From positions 62,001 through 126,000 of the forward strand of contig DASUWH010000072.1 of assembly GCA_036378535.1 (NCBI GenBank): a DNA stretch of 64,000 nucleotides, written 5' to 3'. Below are positions 46,280 through 54,400 of the stretch, piece after piece. The notes under the pieces were generated by a model that saw only the letters and a program-made list of their open reading frames with translations, had not been told where the DNA came from and did not search any database. Source of the DNA: Gp1-AA122 sp036378535 (GTDB lineage Bacteria > Acidobacteriota > Terriglobia > Terriglobales > Acidobacteriaceae). Position numbers and translations under genes: made by a program. Position 1 is the stretch's first letter; each line of letters begins with the position of its first letter.

Positions 46280-47071
46280 ATGAAAAAAGCATTGCTGCTC
46301 GCTTTCTTTGCTCTTCTCGCAGTTGCTGCATTTGGGCAATCGCTGAATCAGACGCCTGCGGCAGCCGCGACAGAGTCGGCGTATTCATGCTTCGCAACAT
46401 TCTCAACCGGTGCTGGGCCAACGTTGTTCAAGTGGTGCGTAAGTCAGAGTGGAAATGTCGTGAGTCTGGAAAGTCCCGCGGGCAAGGAGCACATCTACGA
46501 GGGCTCCATCACCGAGGGATATGGTGTTTGCGACCTTCTAACCAAAGTCGAGTACTACGATTACGCGCAGTCAGGTGCCGTGGGATGGGCATTCCCGACT
46601 ATTGCCCAACCGAACGGCGCCAACACCCTTCCGCTGACCATCACCCGTCGGACTGACGATGGTATGTGGACCCTGGCGCAGTCCTTCGCATACATTCCCG
46701 CGGAGAGAATCGTGCGCGTAACCATGCGGCTGGAAAACAATGCCGGCATTGTCAAGAGGGCGTATCTGGCCAGATTTGTGGACCTGGACGCTAACTCGGC
46801 CAATGGCGGCGACTTTCAGAACTGGTTCGATGCCACGCTGGACACGGTGAGCGCGTGGAATCCGCGCAATTATGGTGCCGAATTACACACCGTTAACCCT
46901 GAAATAGAACACTATACCGGCGTGTTCCTCTTCAACATGTTCCTTCACCCATGTCAGAAACCGGTGAGCAGCGTCCCGGCATTCGGCGACTATGCCGGCT
47001 ACGTCACGCACGAGCTGAGTGTGTCACCGCATAGATCAAAGACCATCACGGTCGAGTACAGGGCGCACTGA
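46280..47071 (+). CDS. Secreted protein of unknown function
   Basis: 263 residues from ATG 46280, just after GAGGA. A signal peptide (MKKALLLAFFALLAVAAFGQ) precedes a beta-sandwich-like domain with Cys pairs (near residues 37, 50 and 80). Segments such as WTLAQSFAYIPAERIVRVTM and YLARFVDLDANSANGGDFQN suggest a carbohydrate- or calcium-binding fold, but nothing specific is recognised. It is upstream of the RAYT region and ends before a strong hairpin. Confidence 0.7.
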   Translation: MKKALLLAFFALLAVAAFGQSLNQTPAAAATESAYSCFATFSTGAGPTLFKWCVSQSGNVVSLESPAGKEHIYEGSITEGYGVCDLLTKVEYYDYAQSGAVGWAFPTIAQPNGANTLPLTITRRTDDGMWTLAQSFAYIPAERIVRVTMRLENNAGIVKRAYLARFVDLDANSANGGDFQNWFDATLDTVSAWNPRNYGAELHTVNPEIEHYTGVFLFNMFLHPCQKPVSSVPAFGDYAGYVTHELSVSPHRSKTITVEYRAH

Positions 47072-47096
47072 GAGCGGCGTCTGAGGAGAAAGCAAC

Positions 47097-47130
47097 GGGG
47101 CTGCCGGTCGAGATCCTGGCCGACAGCCCC
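47097..47130 (+). terminator. Hairpin downstream of the secreted-protein gene
   Basis: A 13-pair stem (left arm 47097-47109, right arm 47118-47130, two G-T pairs) with an 8-base loop lies 26 bases after the stop at 47071. The following bases (GAATAATGTG) have only a weak T content, so it may be a terminator or a transcript-protecting hairpin. Confidence 0.5.
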
Positions 47131-47193
47131 GAATAATGTGAGCGGTCGTAACCTCGTCGAAACCGCGACCCAGGCCCACTGAGTTCGTCGTTG

Positions 47194-47231
47194 GGGGTGC
47201 CCCATGTCTCGCCGCCGTTGCGAGACATGGG
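47194..47231 (+). repeat. REP palindrome 1
   Basis: GGGGTGCC leader, then arms CCCATGTCTCGC (47201-47212) and GCGAGACATGGG (47220-47231) around a 7-base loop. One of six copies in 47-50 kb. Confidence 0.85.
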
Positions 47232-47321
47232 TGTCGGCCGAGGCACTGACCCAATCTCCACCGATCCTCCCTACGTTCACTGATCACATACTCGGAAGCG
47301 GAGCGTCGTTAGGCTGAAAGC

Positions 47322-47848
47322 GTGACGAGGAATCTGAAGCGCTACTACGGAGCCGGCGACCTGCATTTCATCACTTGCAGCTGTTATCAGCGCCGACCGT
47401 ATATGGACACAACCGAAGACCGCGACTTATTTCTTTTTCAATTGGAACGCATGCGCAAGAAGTATCGCTTCATCGTGGTCGGATACGTGGTCATGCCCGA
47501 GCATTTCCATGTGTTAATCAGCGAGCCGCAAAAGGCCACGCCTTTCGACCGTGATGCAGGCAATCAAGCTGGGCTTCACCCGCCGTGTTCTCGAAAACCA
47601 CATCGGCGGGATCCGATCCGAATACACATCACGTGTGGCAAGCCCGATTCTATGATTTCAATGTCTGGAATGACGAGAAACGAGTTGAGAAGTTGCGCTA
47701 CATGCATCGCAATCCGGTCAGTCGTGGATTGGTTAGTGCACCGGATCAGTGGGTATGGAGTAGTTTTCGGTCGTACATGTATGGGGAACCGGGACGGGTG
47801 AAGATCAATGACTGGGAACTGTGGAGGATAGACGCGCCCGCAGCATGA
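47322..47848 (+). pseudogene. REP-associated tyrosine transposase (RAYT), frameshifted
   Basis: From GTG 47322 it matches the intact RAYT at 49432 residue for residue through VMPEHFHVLISEPQKATP, including the His-x-His motif. It then shifts frame by an extra T in the run at 47543-47545, and again by an extra base near 47613. The C-terminal half, including YMHRNPVSRGLVSAPDQW with the catalytic Tyr, continues in another frame to 47848. The net change of two bases leaves no intact protein. Either a decayed copy or two assembly errors. Confidence 0.85.
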
Positions 47849-47890
47849 ACCCGTGCGGGGTGGCGTAAGGTTGGGGGTAAGGGGGTTGGG

Positions 47891-47928
47891 GGGGTGCCCC
47901 ATGTCTCGCTGCTTTTGCGAGACATGGG
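47891..47928 (+). repeat. REP palindrome 2
   Basis: Same orientation as REP 1: GGGGTGCCCC then arms at 47898-47909 and 47917-47928. Lies 43 bases after the RAYT 3' end. Confidence 0.85.
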
Positions 47929-48036
47929 TCTTTCTCGGTGTCGCACTCACTCTCACCGGATTTCCGTTTCTCGTAGAAAGATCAATAACCCGAACGTGGA
48001 TATTTTCTCTTGTATAGATAGAAGCACCCGTGGTCA

Positions 48037-48076
48037 GAAAATTGATAGATTGGGAACTGACGTGCCCGCAGTCTGA
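48037..48076 (+). pseudogene. Possible 3' relic of a third RAYT gene
   Basis: The bases AATTGATAGATTGGGAACTG, then CCCGCAG and TGA, resemble the end of both RAYT genes (AAGATCAATGACTGGGAACTG ... CGCCCGCAGCATGA) with a short internal loss. Only about 40 bases, so the match could be accidental. Confidence 0.35.
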
Positions 48077-48107
48077 GGCGAGCGCCTATGGTGTGCCCCT
48101 GCCGAGA

Positions 48108-48145
48108 CCCATGTCTCGCAAAACCGGCGAGACATGGGGCACCCC
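48108..48145 (-). repeat. REP palindrome 3 (reverse orientation)
   Basis: Arms CCCATGTCTCGC (48108-48119) and GCGAGACATGGG (48127-48138), with GCACCCC on the right, so it is inverted relative to copies 1 and 2 and closes unit 1. Confidence 0.85.
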
Positions 48146-48330
48146 AGGGTTATGTCTCGTTGGATGAGGAGATCTGGGCCACCCGCCTGAAGGTGGGGCA
48201 GCGTGCTCCAATCGGCCATGATGGACACAAAACAGGCGACGTCGAGCGAAGCCAGCAAGTAGACGGGCGGAGAAGGGTCAACCATCCTAAAAGGGGGAGC
48301 ACCACAGTGGCTCCCCTTAGAACCTTTCTT

Positions 48331-49086
48331 TCACTGCTTTGATTCCAATTCTGCGTTGATGTTAATCGTTCCGCCGCCGACCTTGACTTTTCTCTCCCAC
48401 GTCCTAAATCCTGTTTTGCTGACAGATACTGTGTGTTCACCGGCAGCCAAATCGATTGTTGAAGGAGTGTTGCCCACAAAGCTGCCGTCGATCTCGATGT
48501 CCGCTGCACTTGGATTTGAGGCAATTGAGATTTTCGTGCCGACTGCTTTTTCGTTTTGGGCCGCAGGTACGAGCGCGGGTTTTTCGCTTGGGGCAACTCC
48601 CTCCGCAGCCGCAGCGCGAACGGCAGTGCCATGAGCTGACCAGTCTTTCACGATCGCTTCACAGGCCTCCTGCACTGAACCGCCCAGGGAGAGTGTCGAT
48701 TTGCTGACTATGGAATCGCCACTTACTCTCGCGAACACAGCGACTTTGTTCCGATGACGCAAAAATCCTTTGCCGCCCTCGTGATCCAGCAAGACAATAT
48801 AGTCAGCTTTTTGCTGAATGTTGTTTACCATTACACTAGGGCATCGTTCGCCGAATGTCTTGATTATTTCGGCTGTTTGCGGCCTCGCGCCGCCACGTGT
48901 CGCGCCTCCAAATCCTGCACCCGAACCTCCCTCGGTCCCGGCGATCTCCCAAGATTGACTGTCAGTGATAAAAACCCGTGCCTTTTCTCTTTGAGACGTG
49001 TCTGTTGGTGTATCTTGCGCAAGCAGGAAACCAGAAAGACAAGCAACGACTAATAACCAAAACACGCAGTACGAAGTGGGTTTCAT
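48331..49086 (-). CDS. Secreted PEGA-domain protein
   Basis: 251 residues. A signal peptide (YCVFWLLVVACLSGFLLAQ) is followed by a domain with the sequence VFITDSQSWEIAGTEGGSG and VMVNNIQQKADYIVLLDHEG (a pattern seen in exported proteins that display a nucleotide-like fold), and a C-terminal PEGA repeat (KISIASNPSAADIEIDGSFV, GEHTVSVSKTGFRTWERKV). It sits between the two RAYT units and is read opposite to them. PEGA domains are beta-rich surface modules. Confidence 0.82.
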   Translation of the reverse strand: MKPTSYCVFWLLVVACLSGFLLAQDTPTDTSQREKARVFITDSQSWEIAGTEGGSGAGFGGATRGGARPQTAEIIKTFGERCPSVMVNNIQQKADYIVLLDHEGGKGFLRHRNKVAVFARVSGDSIVSKSTLSLGGSVQEACEAIVKDWSAHGTAVRAAAAEGVAPSEKPALVPAAQNEKAVGTKISIASNPSAADIEIDGSFVGNTPSTIDLAAGEHTVSVSKTGFRTWERKVKVGGGTININAELESKQ

Positions 49087-49299
49087 ATCATCTCCATCGA
49101 TTCAAATGAACTGATAAAGCAAAGTAGCGACAGAATAGCAGAGCAATGCACTTAGTAGATGTGCAGGTGCGACGCACCATAGTGCGCGATTCATGACAGC
49201 CACCTTTCTGTCGCGGGGGACGGCGGGAGAATGGTACTCCGATTAGGACGAACACAAAAGTGATTCTAGTCACAACCGTCGGGGGTACCTACGTCTTCG

Positions 49300-49338
49300 G
49301 GGGTGCCCCATGTCTCGCCGGTTTTGCGAGACATGGGG
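49300..49338 (+). repeat. REP palindrome 4
   Basis: GGGGTGCCCC leader, arms 49307-49318 and 49326-49337, loop CGGTTTT. Lies 94 bases upstream of the intact RAYT. Confidence 0.85.
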
Positions 49339-49431
49339 TCCTCGCCGGAACCCGGACCTCAACCTGAAGGATTCTCACCCACAGGTTCACTGGTCACATA
49401 ATCGAACTTAAGGTGGGACTACTCTGAAAAG

Positions 49432-49956
49432 GTGACAAGAAATCTCAAGCGCTACTACGGCGCGGGTGACCTTCATTTCATCACCTGCAGTTGTTATCAG
49501 CGCCGCCCCTATCTGAACTCCGCCGAGGCCCGTGACTTATTTCTTTTTCAACTGGAACGCATGCGCAAGAAGTATCGCTTTATCGTGATCGGATACGCGG
49601 TCATGCCCGACCACTTCCACTTATTGATGAGCGAGCCGCAGAAGGGCACGCCTTCGACAGTCATGCAGGCGATCAAGCTGGGGTTTACACGGCGTGTTTT
49701 GGAACACGGCACCGGCGGGATTGATCCGAATACACATCACGTGTGGCAAGCCCGGTTCTATGATTTCAACGTCTGGAATGACCACAAATGTACCGAGAAG
49801 TTGGACTACATGCACCGGAATCCCGTGACGCGCGGACTGGTGAGCGCACCGGATCAATGGCGGTGGAGCAGTTTTCGGTTCTATATGTACGGGGAACCAG
49901 GACTCGTGAAGATTAATGACTGGGAACTGTGGAAGATCACGGCGTCTGTAGCTTGA
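49432..49956 (+). CDS. REP-associated tyrosine transposase (RAYT), intact
   Basis: 174 residues from GTG 49432. Y1-transposase fold: the His-x-His motif is H61-F62-H63 in VMPDHFHLLMSEPQ, and the catalytic Tyr is Y126 in LDYMHRNPVTRGLVSAPDQW. The opening MTRNLKRYYGAGDLHFITCS and the close WRWSSFRFYMYGEP are typical of the family in Acidobacteriota. Such proteins are related to IS200/IS605 transposases, bind REP hairpins, and are thought to drive REP spread, though host roles are also proposed. REP copies flank it. Confidence 0.92.
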   Translation: MTRNLKRYYGAGDLHFITCSCYQRRPYLNSAEARDLFLFQLERMRKKYRFIVIGYAVMPDHFHLLMSEPQKGTPSTVMQAIKLGFTRRVLEHGTGGIDPNTHHVWQARFYDFNVWNDHKCTEKLDYMHRNPVTRGLVSAPDQWRWSSFRFYMYGEPGLVKINDWELWKITASVA

Positions 49957-49981
49957 GGTCCACGCCGACTACCTGCGGGTG

Positions 49982-50037
49982 CCCCACGGCCTGCCCTGTG
50001 CGTAGTCGAAGGTCTCGCCGGTGTTGCGAGACGTGGG
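49982..50037 (+). repeat. REP palindrome 5 with 25-base insert
   Basis: The left arm is split: CCCCA (49982-49986), then 25 foreign bases (49987-50011, containing CTGCCCTGTGCGTAGTCGAAG), then GTCTCGCC; right arm GCGAGACGTGGG at 50026-50037, itself with one base change. The insert resembles a different, widespread dispersed repeat (CTGAGCGTAGTCGAAGG type). Confidence 0.7.
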
Positions 50038-50093
50038 TCTTCACCGAACAGCGACCTTTGCGAGGTAACACCGACTGACTGCCTCCGCCGAGA

Positions 50094-50131
50094 CCCATGT
50101 CTCGCAAAAACGGCGAGACATGGGGCACCCC
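50094..50131 (-). repeat. REP palindrome 6 (reverse orientation)
   Basis: Arms CCCATGTCTCGC at 50094-50105 and GCGAGACATGGG at 50113-50124 plus GCACCCC; inverted relative to copies 4 and 5, closing unit 2. Confidence 0.85.
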
Positions 50132-50146
50132 TAGGCATTCTTGGGA

Positions 50147-50368
50147 TCAGTCTTTGATTTGGTTCGTGATCCACTCGAATGTCTTTCGATAATTCCTTTT
50201 CACGTAGTTCCGCCCACGTGAAGACAGGTCTGCACTCCAATACTGCTTGATTGCGTCAATGTCACCCTCGCGAAGCAAATCCAAGTCCACGATTTCAATC
50301 TTCACGTCGTTCGGCTTCCGCACCGCTGTTGCTATTCCACCACGGACTTCGATGATGGCAGTTTTCAT
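50147..50368 (-). CDS. 73-residue partner protein of a coupled operon
   Basis: Starts with ATG 50368, overlapping the stop of the upstream gene by four bases (ATGA) and preceded by AAAGGAAG. First half: MKTAIIEVRGGIATAVRKPN followed by VKIEIVDLDL, a short beta-rich domain; second half: a basic helical tail (SSRGRNYVKRNYRKTFEWIT). No family recognised with confidence. Strict coupling to the 310-residue gene suggests that the two work together, for instance as a subunit or an inhibitor. Confidence 0.7.
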   Translation of the reverse strand: MKTAIIEVRGGIATAVRKPNDVKIEIVDLDLLREGDIDAIKQYWSADLSSRGRNYVKRNYRKTFEWITNQIKD

Positions 50369-51297
50369 GAAAGCTTCCTTTCAGATGCATCAGTTCGGAC
50401 CTTTGAGAGACGCAAGTGCCATTGATAGACATTGGTATAGTCCAAAAAACTTGTAAGCTCGCTCAGACCGCTTCGCACAAACGTCGGCCGACGAAGCTGG
50501 CGGGCGAAAAGAGATCGTCGGCTATCATCTGAGACAATGGAAAATTGTTTCAACTTTGGGTTCGTGAGCAGAAGGTCATTGAACCTTAAAAGCCCCGAAT
50601 AGATTGATGTCGAATGCTCTACCTCAAAAAGTCCCTCGATGCTATTCCCGCCTTTGCCGACCCAGACCACATCGATTTCCGAGAGCACGGTTACGACTTC
50701 TCCGTAACCTGCGGGTACACGACTGACGGGTTGGAACCTTGGGGTAAGAGTCCATTGCAGGCGCGCGCAGTCGGAGGTCGGAATCCATACATCGTAACCT
50801 TTCATGATTCCAATGCCGCCTAACAGACTTTGAATATCGGAATGGCCCAGCTCCGGCATCCTTAGCGTGGCTCCTTTAATGGCATCTTCAATAACCCCGA
50901 ACCCTAAATATGCCTCGACATTAAAACGACCCTGACGAGCGATATACAGTTCAAGGTCGTGCTTTCCCCGGAGCAATTGAACCTTGTGCTGACCATCCGC
51001 TGCTGGCTGCGAGTTTCGGAATACCTCCTCAAAATCGGCAAAAGGCACAAAAACTGGAGGGGAGCTATTGCTCAAGATGAAACAAATGTAAGAGTCATGA
51101 CCCTCAAGCTTGCGCAGGTCTACTTCGCGCAATCCGAAGAATGAGCGGTCCCCATTGTGAATTTTGGAGTACCTCACGTACAGGCGGACGTCGGAGGTGC
51201 CTAGCGAAAAGAGAGAAAGGCTTCCTTCAAGCTTCTTGACGGGACCGAAGCGCTGAGTCAGATCGGACAGGAATCGGTCTTTATGAACATTCGACAC
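50365..51297 (-). CDS. 310-residue protein with weak nuclease-like motif
   Basis: No signal peptide or membrane helix. The N-terminal half (residues 1-100) is beta-rich, with RLYVRYSKIHNGDRSFFGLR. The C-terminal half has SEIDVVWVGKGG (D209) and GLFEVEHSTSIYSGLLRFND (E225, E227), then RRSLFARQLRRPTFVR. D-x-n-E-x-E resembles a degenerate PD-(D/E)xK nuclease or a substrate-binding variant; the expected Lys is not present. One counted line of the gene (50881-50940) is 48 percent GC, clearly below its neighbours, consistent with transfer. It lies next to RAYT unit 2 and is coupled to a 73-residue gene. The function is unknown; a defence role is only a hypothesis. Confidence 0.75.
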   Translation of the reverse strand: MSNVHKDRFLSDLTQRFGPVKKLEGSLSLFSLGTSDVRLYVRYSKIHNGDRSFFGLREVDLRKLEGHDSYICFILSNSSPPVFVPFADFEEVFRNSQPAADGQHKVQLLRGKHDLELYIARQGRFNVEAYLGFGVIEDAIKGATLRMPELGHSDIQSLLGGIGIMKGYDVWIPTSDCARLQWTLTPRFQPVSRVPAGYGEVVTVLSEIDVVWVGKGGNSIEGLFEVEHSTSIYSGLLRFNDLLLTNPKLKQFSIVSDDSRRSLFARQLRRPTFVRSGLSELTSFLDYTNVYQWHLRLSKVRTDASERKLS

Positions 51298-51398
51298 GAG
51301 CGCGGCGAACCTTTCTACATGGTATCCGCAATATATAGCATAGGAGCGGTTCAGACTTAATGTGCGGCAGAAACGGTCGTCCGTGCGGGAGCCCTACC

Positions 51399-51433
51399 AA
51401 AAAAACGGGGCTTCAGCCATGATGCTGAAGCCC
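51399..51433 (-). terminator. Rho-independent terminator of nrdJ
   Basis: On the reverse strand: stem GGGCTTCAGC / GCTGAAGCCC (10 perfect pairs, 51424-51433 and 51408-51417) with a 6-base loop, then a C, a G and seven T residues (51399-51405). It begins 43 bases after the nrdJ stop. Confidence 0.9.
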
Positions 51434-51475
51434 AATCCAAATCAAATCCATCCAATCACGTGTTGCACCGACCGT

Positions 51476-54400
51476 TTACGAACATCCGCTCGTGCTTCCG
51501 CAGCTCATGCACTTATAGCAACTGCCATTGCGAACCATGATCGACCCGCAGACGTGGCAGCTCGGCGCATCGCCAAGGTCAATTAATCCCGCCAAGGCAT
51601 CGGCAATGTGTCCCGTGCCCGGGTTCCCCGATGCCGTCGTTGGTCGTTGGTCGTTCGTCGTTGGCCCGGCTGCGCCGTTCAGGTCGCCAATCGACGGGGC
51701 TTCGGGCAAGGCGGCGGACTTCGGCCGCAGGTTGTCGAACAGCATCTGCTGCTGGCCGGTCAGGAAGCGGGCGTGGAGCCAGCGGAAGATGTAGTCCATG
51801 ATCGACTTGGCGTAGCCGATGTCGGGGTTGCTGGTCCAGCCCTGGGGTTCGAAGCGGGTGTGGGCGAATTTTTCGCAGAGCAGCTTCAGCGGAACGCCGT
51901 GCTGCAGCGCGATGGAGGCGGTCAGGGCAAAACTGTCCATCAGGCCGCTGACGGTCGAGCCTTCCTTGGCCATGGTGATGAAGAGCTCGCCGGGCTCGCC
52001 GTTCGGATAGAGGCCCACGGTGATGTAGCCTTCGTGCCCGGCGATGTTGAATTTGTGGGTGATCGAGGCGCGCTCGTCCTGCAATTTGTGGCGAACCGCA
52101 CGCGGGGGCGCATTGAGGTTCTCTTCTTCTACTTGTGGCGCGGACATTCCTGTCCGCGTGTCTTCCTTGCCGGAGACCGCGGTCTTAGTTCCGGCCGCGC
52201 TCAGCGGTTGCGACTTCTTGCAGCCATCTCTGTAGATCGCTACGGCTTTCAATCCCAGCTTCCAGGACTGGATGTAGGCTTCCATGATTTCTTCGACAGT
52301 GGCCGCTTCCGGCAGATTGACGGTCTTCGATATGGCTCCACTGATGAACGGTTGCGCGGCGGCCATCATGCGCAGGTGTCCCATGTAATGGATGAAGCGC
52401 GTACCCTTGGCGGGCTTGAAGGAGCAGTCGAAGACGGCAAGGTCGTCGTCTTTGATATGCGGCGCGCCTTCGATGGTGCCGGTAGCGTCTATGTAGCTGA
52501 CGATGGCGTCGGTCTGCTCGTGGGTGTAGCCGAGCTTGAACAGCGCGGTGGGCACGGTCTGGTTGACGATCTTGATCATGCCGCCGCCGACCAGTTTCTT
52601 GTATTTGACCAGGGCGAGATCGGGCTCGATGCCGGTGGTGTCGCAGTCCATCATGAAGCCGATGGTGCCGGTGGGGGCAAGAACCGTGACTTGCGAGTTG
52701 CGGTAGCCGTGCTTCTCGCAGTGGGCGAGAGCTTCGTCCCAGCAGGCCTTGCTGGCTTCGTAGACAGCGCTGGGAACGTTCTTCTTGTTGATGTTGTTGA
52801 CGGAGGCACGGTGCATGCGGATTACGTCGAGGAACGGTTCACGATTCAAATACCAGCCTGGACATGCTGCCCCCGGCATCACAGCCGAGCTTCGCTCGGC
52901 CTGGACGGCCGAGGCGGCCGTCCCTACGTGGCCTATGCCGGATCCTAAATTCGTTTCTGCAAGACTCTTCTTTGTGGCTTCCGTCGCGGGGACCAGCGGC
53001 TCGCACAGTTCGGCAATCTTCGACGACTGCAAGTATGCCTGGCCGCACATGATGGCGGTCACGCAGGCGGCATAATCGCGGCCAGCGTCGGAATCGTATG
53101 GAAGACCGGACGCCATCAGCAGCGCGCCTAGGTTCGCATAGCCCAGACCCAGCGGGCGATAGTCATGCGAATTCTTCGCGATCATCTCGGTGGGATAGCC
53201 GGCGTTATCGACCAGCATTTCCTGGGCGGTGATCACGACGTCGACGGCGTGGCGATAGGCTTCGACATCGAACGTGCCATTGGGCGCGAACTTCAGCAGG
53301 TTAAGGCTGGCCAGGTTGCAAGCCGAGTCGTCGAGGAACATGTACTCGGAGCAGGGATTGCTCGCATTGATGCGGGCGGTGTTCTTGGAGGTGTGCCAGC
53401 GGTTCACAGTGGTGTCGAACTGCATGCCGGGATCGCCGCACTGCCAGGTGGCTTCGGAGATCTTCTTCAGAAGATCTTTGGCCTTATAGGTCGAGATCAC
53501 GCGGCCGTCGCGGATCGCCTTGGTGCTGAAGTCGGTATCGCGGATGACGGCGTACATGAAGTCATCGGTGACGCGCACGGAGTTGTTGGCGTTCTGGAAA
53601 AAGATGGACGAGTAGGCGTCGGAGTCGGGATGCGAACCGTCGTAACCCATCGCAACCAACGCGTGGGCTTTCGCTTCTTCTTTGGCCTTGCAGTCGATGA
53701 AGTCGACAATGTCGGGATGGTCGATGTTGAGGATGACCATCTTGGCGGCACGGCGCGTTTTGCCGCCGGACTTGATGACGCCGGCGAAGGCGTCAAAACC
53801 TTTCATAAAGCTGAGCGGACCACTGGCGGTGCCGCCACCGGAGAGTTGCTCGGTCGAGGAGCGCAGTGTAGACAGATTCGTGCCGGTGCCGCTGCCCCAC
53901 TTGAAGAGCATGCCTTCGGTTTTGGCGAGAGTCAGGATCGAGTCGAGCGAATCGTGAACGCTATTAATGAAACAGGCGGAGCACTGTGGAGTTTTGTAGC
54001 CCGTGGTGCTGAACTCGACGCGGCCTAGTGCCGGGTTCCAGTGCCAGTTGGTAGCATCGGAATTCGGTTCGATGCGGTCGCAGCCTACGTTGAACCAGAC
54101 CGGGCTATTGAAGGCGGCATACTGGCGCACCAGGATGTGGACCAGTTCGTCATGGAAAGTGGCGCCGTCTTCAGGAGTGCGGAAGTAGCCTTGAGCTAGC
54201 CCCCAGTCGCGAATGCTTTCGGCGACACGGCTCACCAGTTGGCGGACTCCGGTCTCGCGCTCGGGCGTGCCTAGCGGGCCGTGCAGGTATTTGCTGGCCA
54301 CGATGTTGGTGGCAGTCATCGACCAGTCCTTGGGGACTTCAACATCCTTCTGTTCGAAGATGATGCCGCCCTGGGAGTCGGTGATCTGGGCGGTACGCTT

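Larger units (their letters stand above)
47194..48145 (+). mobile_element. REP-RAYT unit 1 (decayed)
   Basis: Bounded by GGGGTGCCCC at the left and its inverse GGGGCACCCC at the right. Inside: REP (forward) 47194-47231, a frameshifted RAYT gene, REP (forward) 47891-47928 and REP (reverse) 48108-48145. The same order of parts is found in unit 2 (49300-50131). Units of this kind are typical of REP-associated transposases, which act on single-stranded palindromes. Confidence 0.65.
49300..50131 (+). mobile_element. REP-RAYT unit 2 (intact transposase)
   Basis: Left end GGGGTGCCCC at 49300, right end GGGGCACCCC to 50131. Contents: REP forward (49300-49338), intact RAYT (49432-49956), REP forward carrying a 25-base insert (49982-50037) and REP reverse (50094-50131). 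Same order as unit 1, with a similar spacer upstream of the transposase (GTTCACTG.TCACATA). Confidence 0.65.

Noticed and set aside
47194..50131. Idea of a CRISPR array from the repeated palindromes
   Set aside because: The six copies are not evenly spaced, occur in both orientations and flank transposase genes; they are REP elements.
51608..52948. A 446-residue + strand frame opposite nrdJ
   Set aside because: It mirrors nrdJ codons and shows only Gly/Arg/Val-rich text without motifs; nrdJ is certain on the other strand.
53165..54028. A 287-residue + strand frame opposite nrdJ
   Set aside because: Same reasoning: a shadow of the reductase reading frame.
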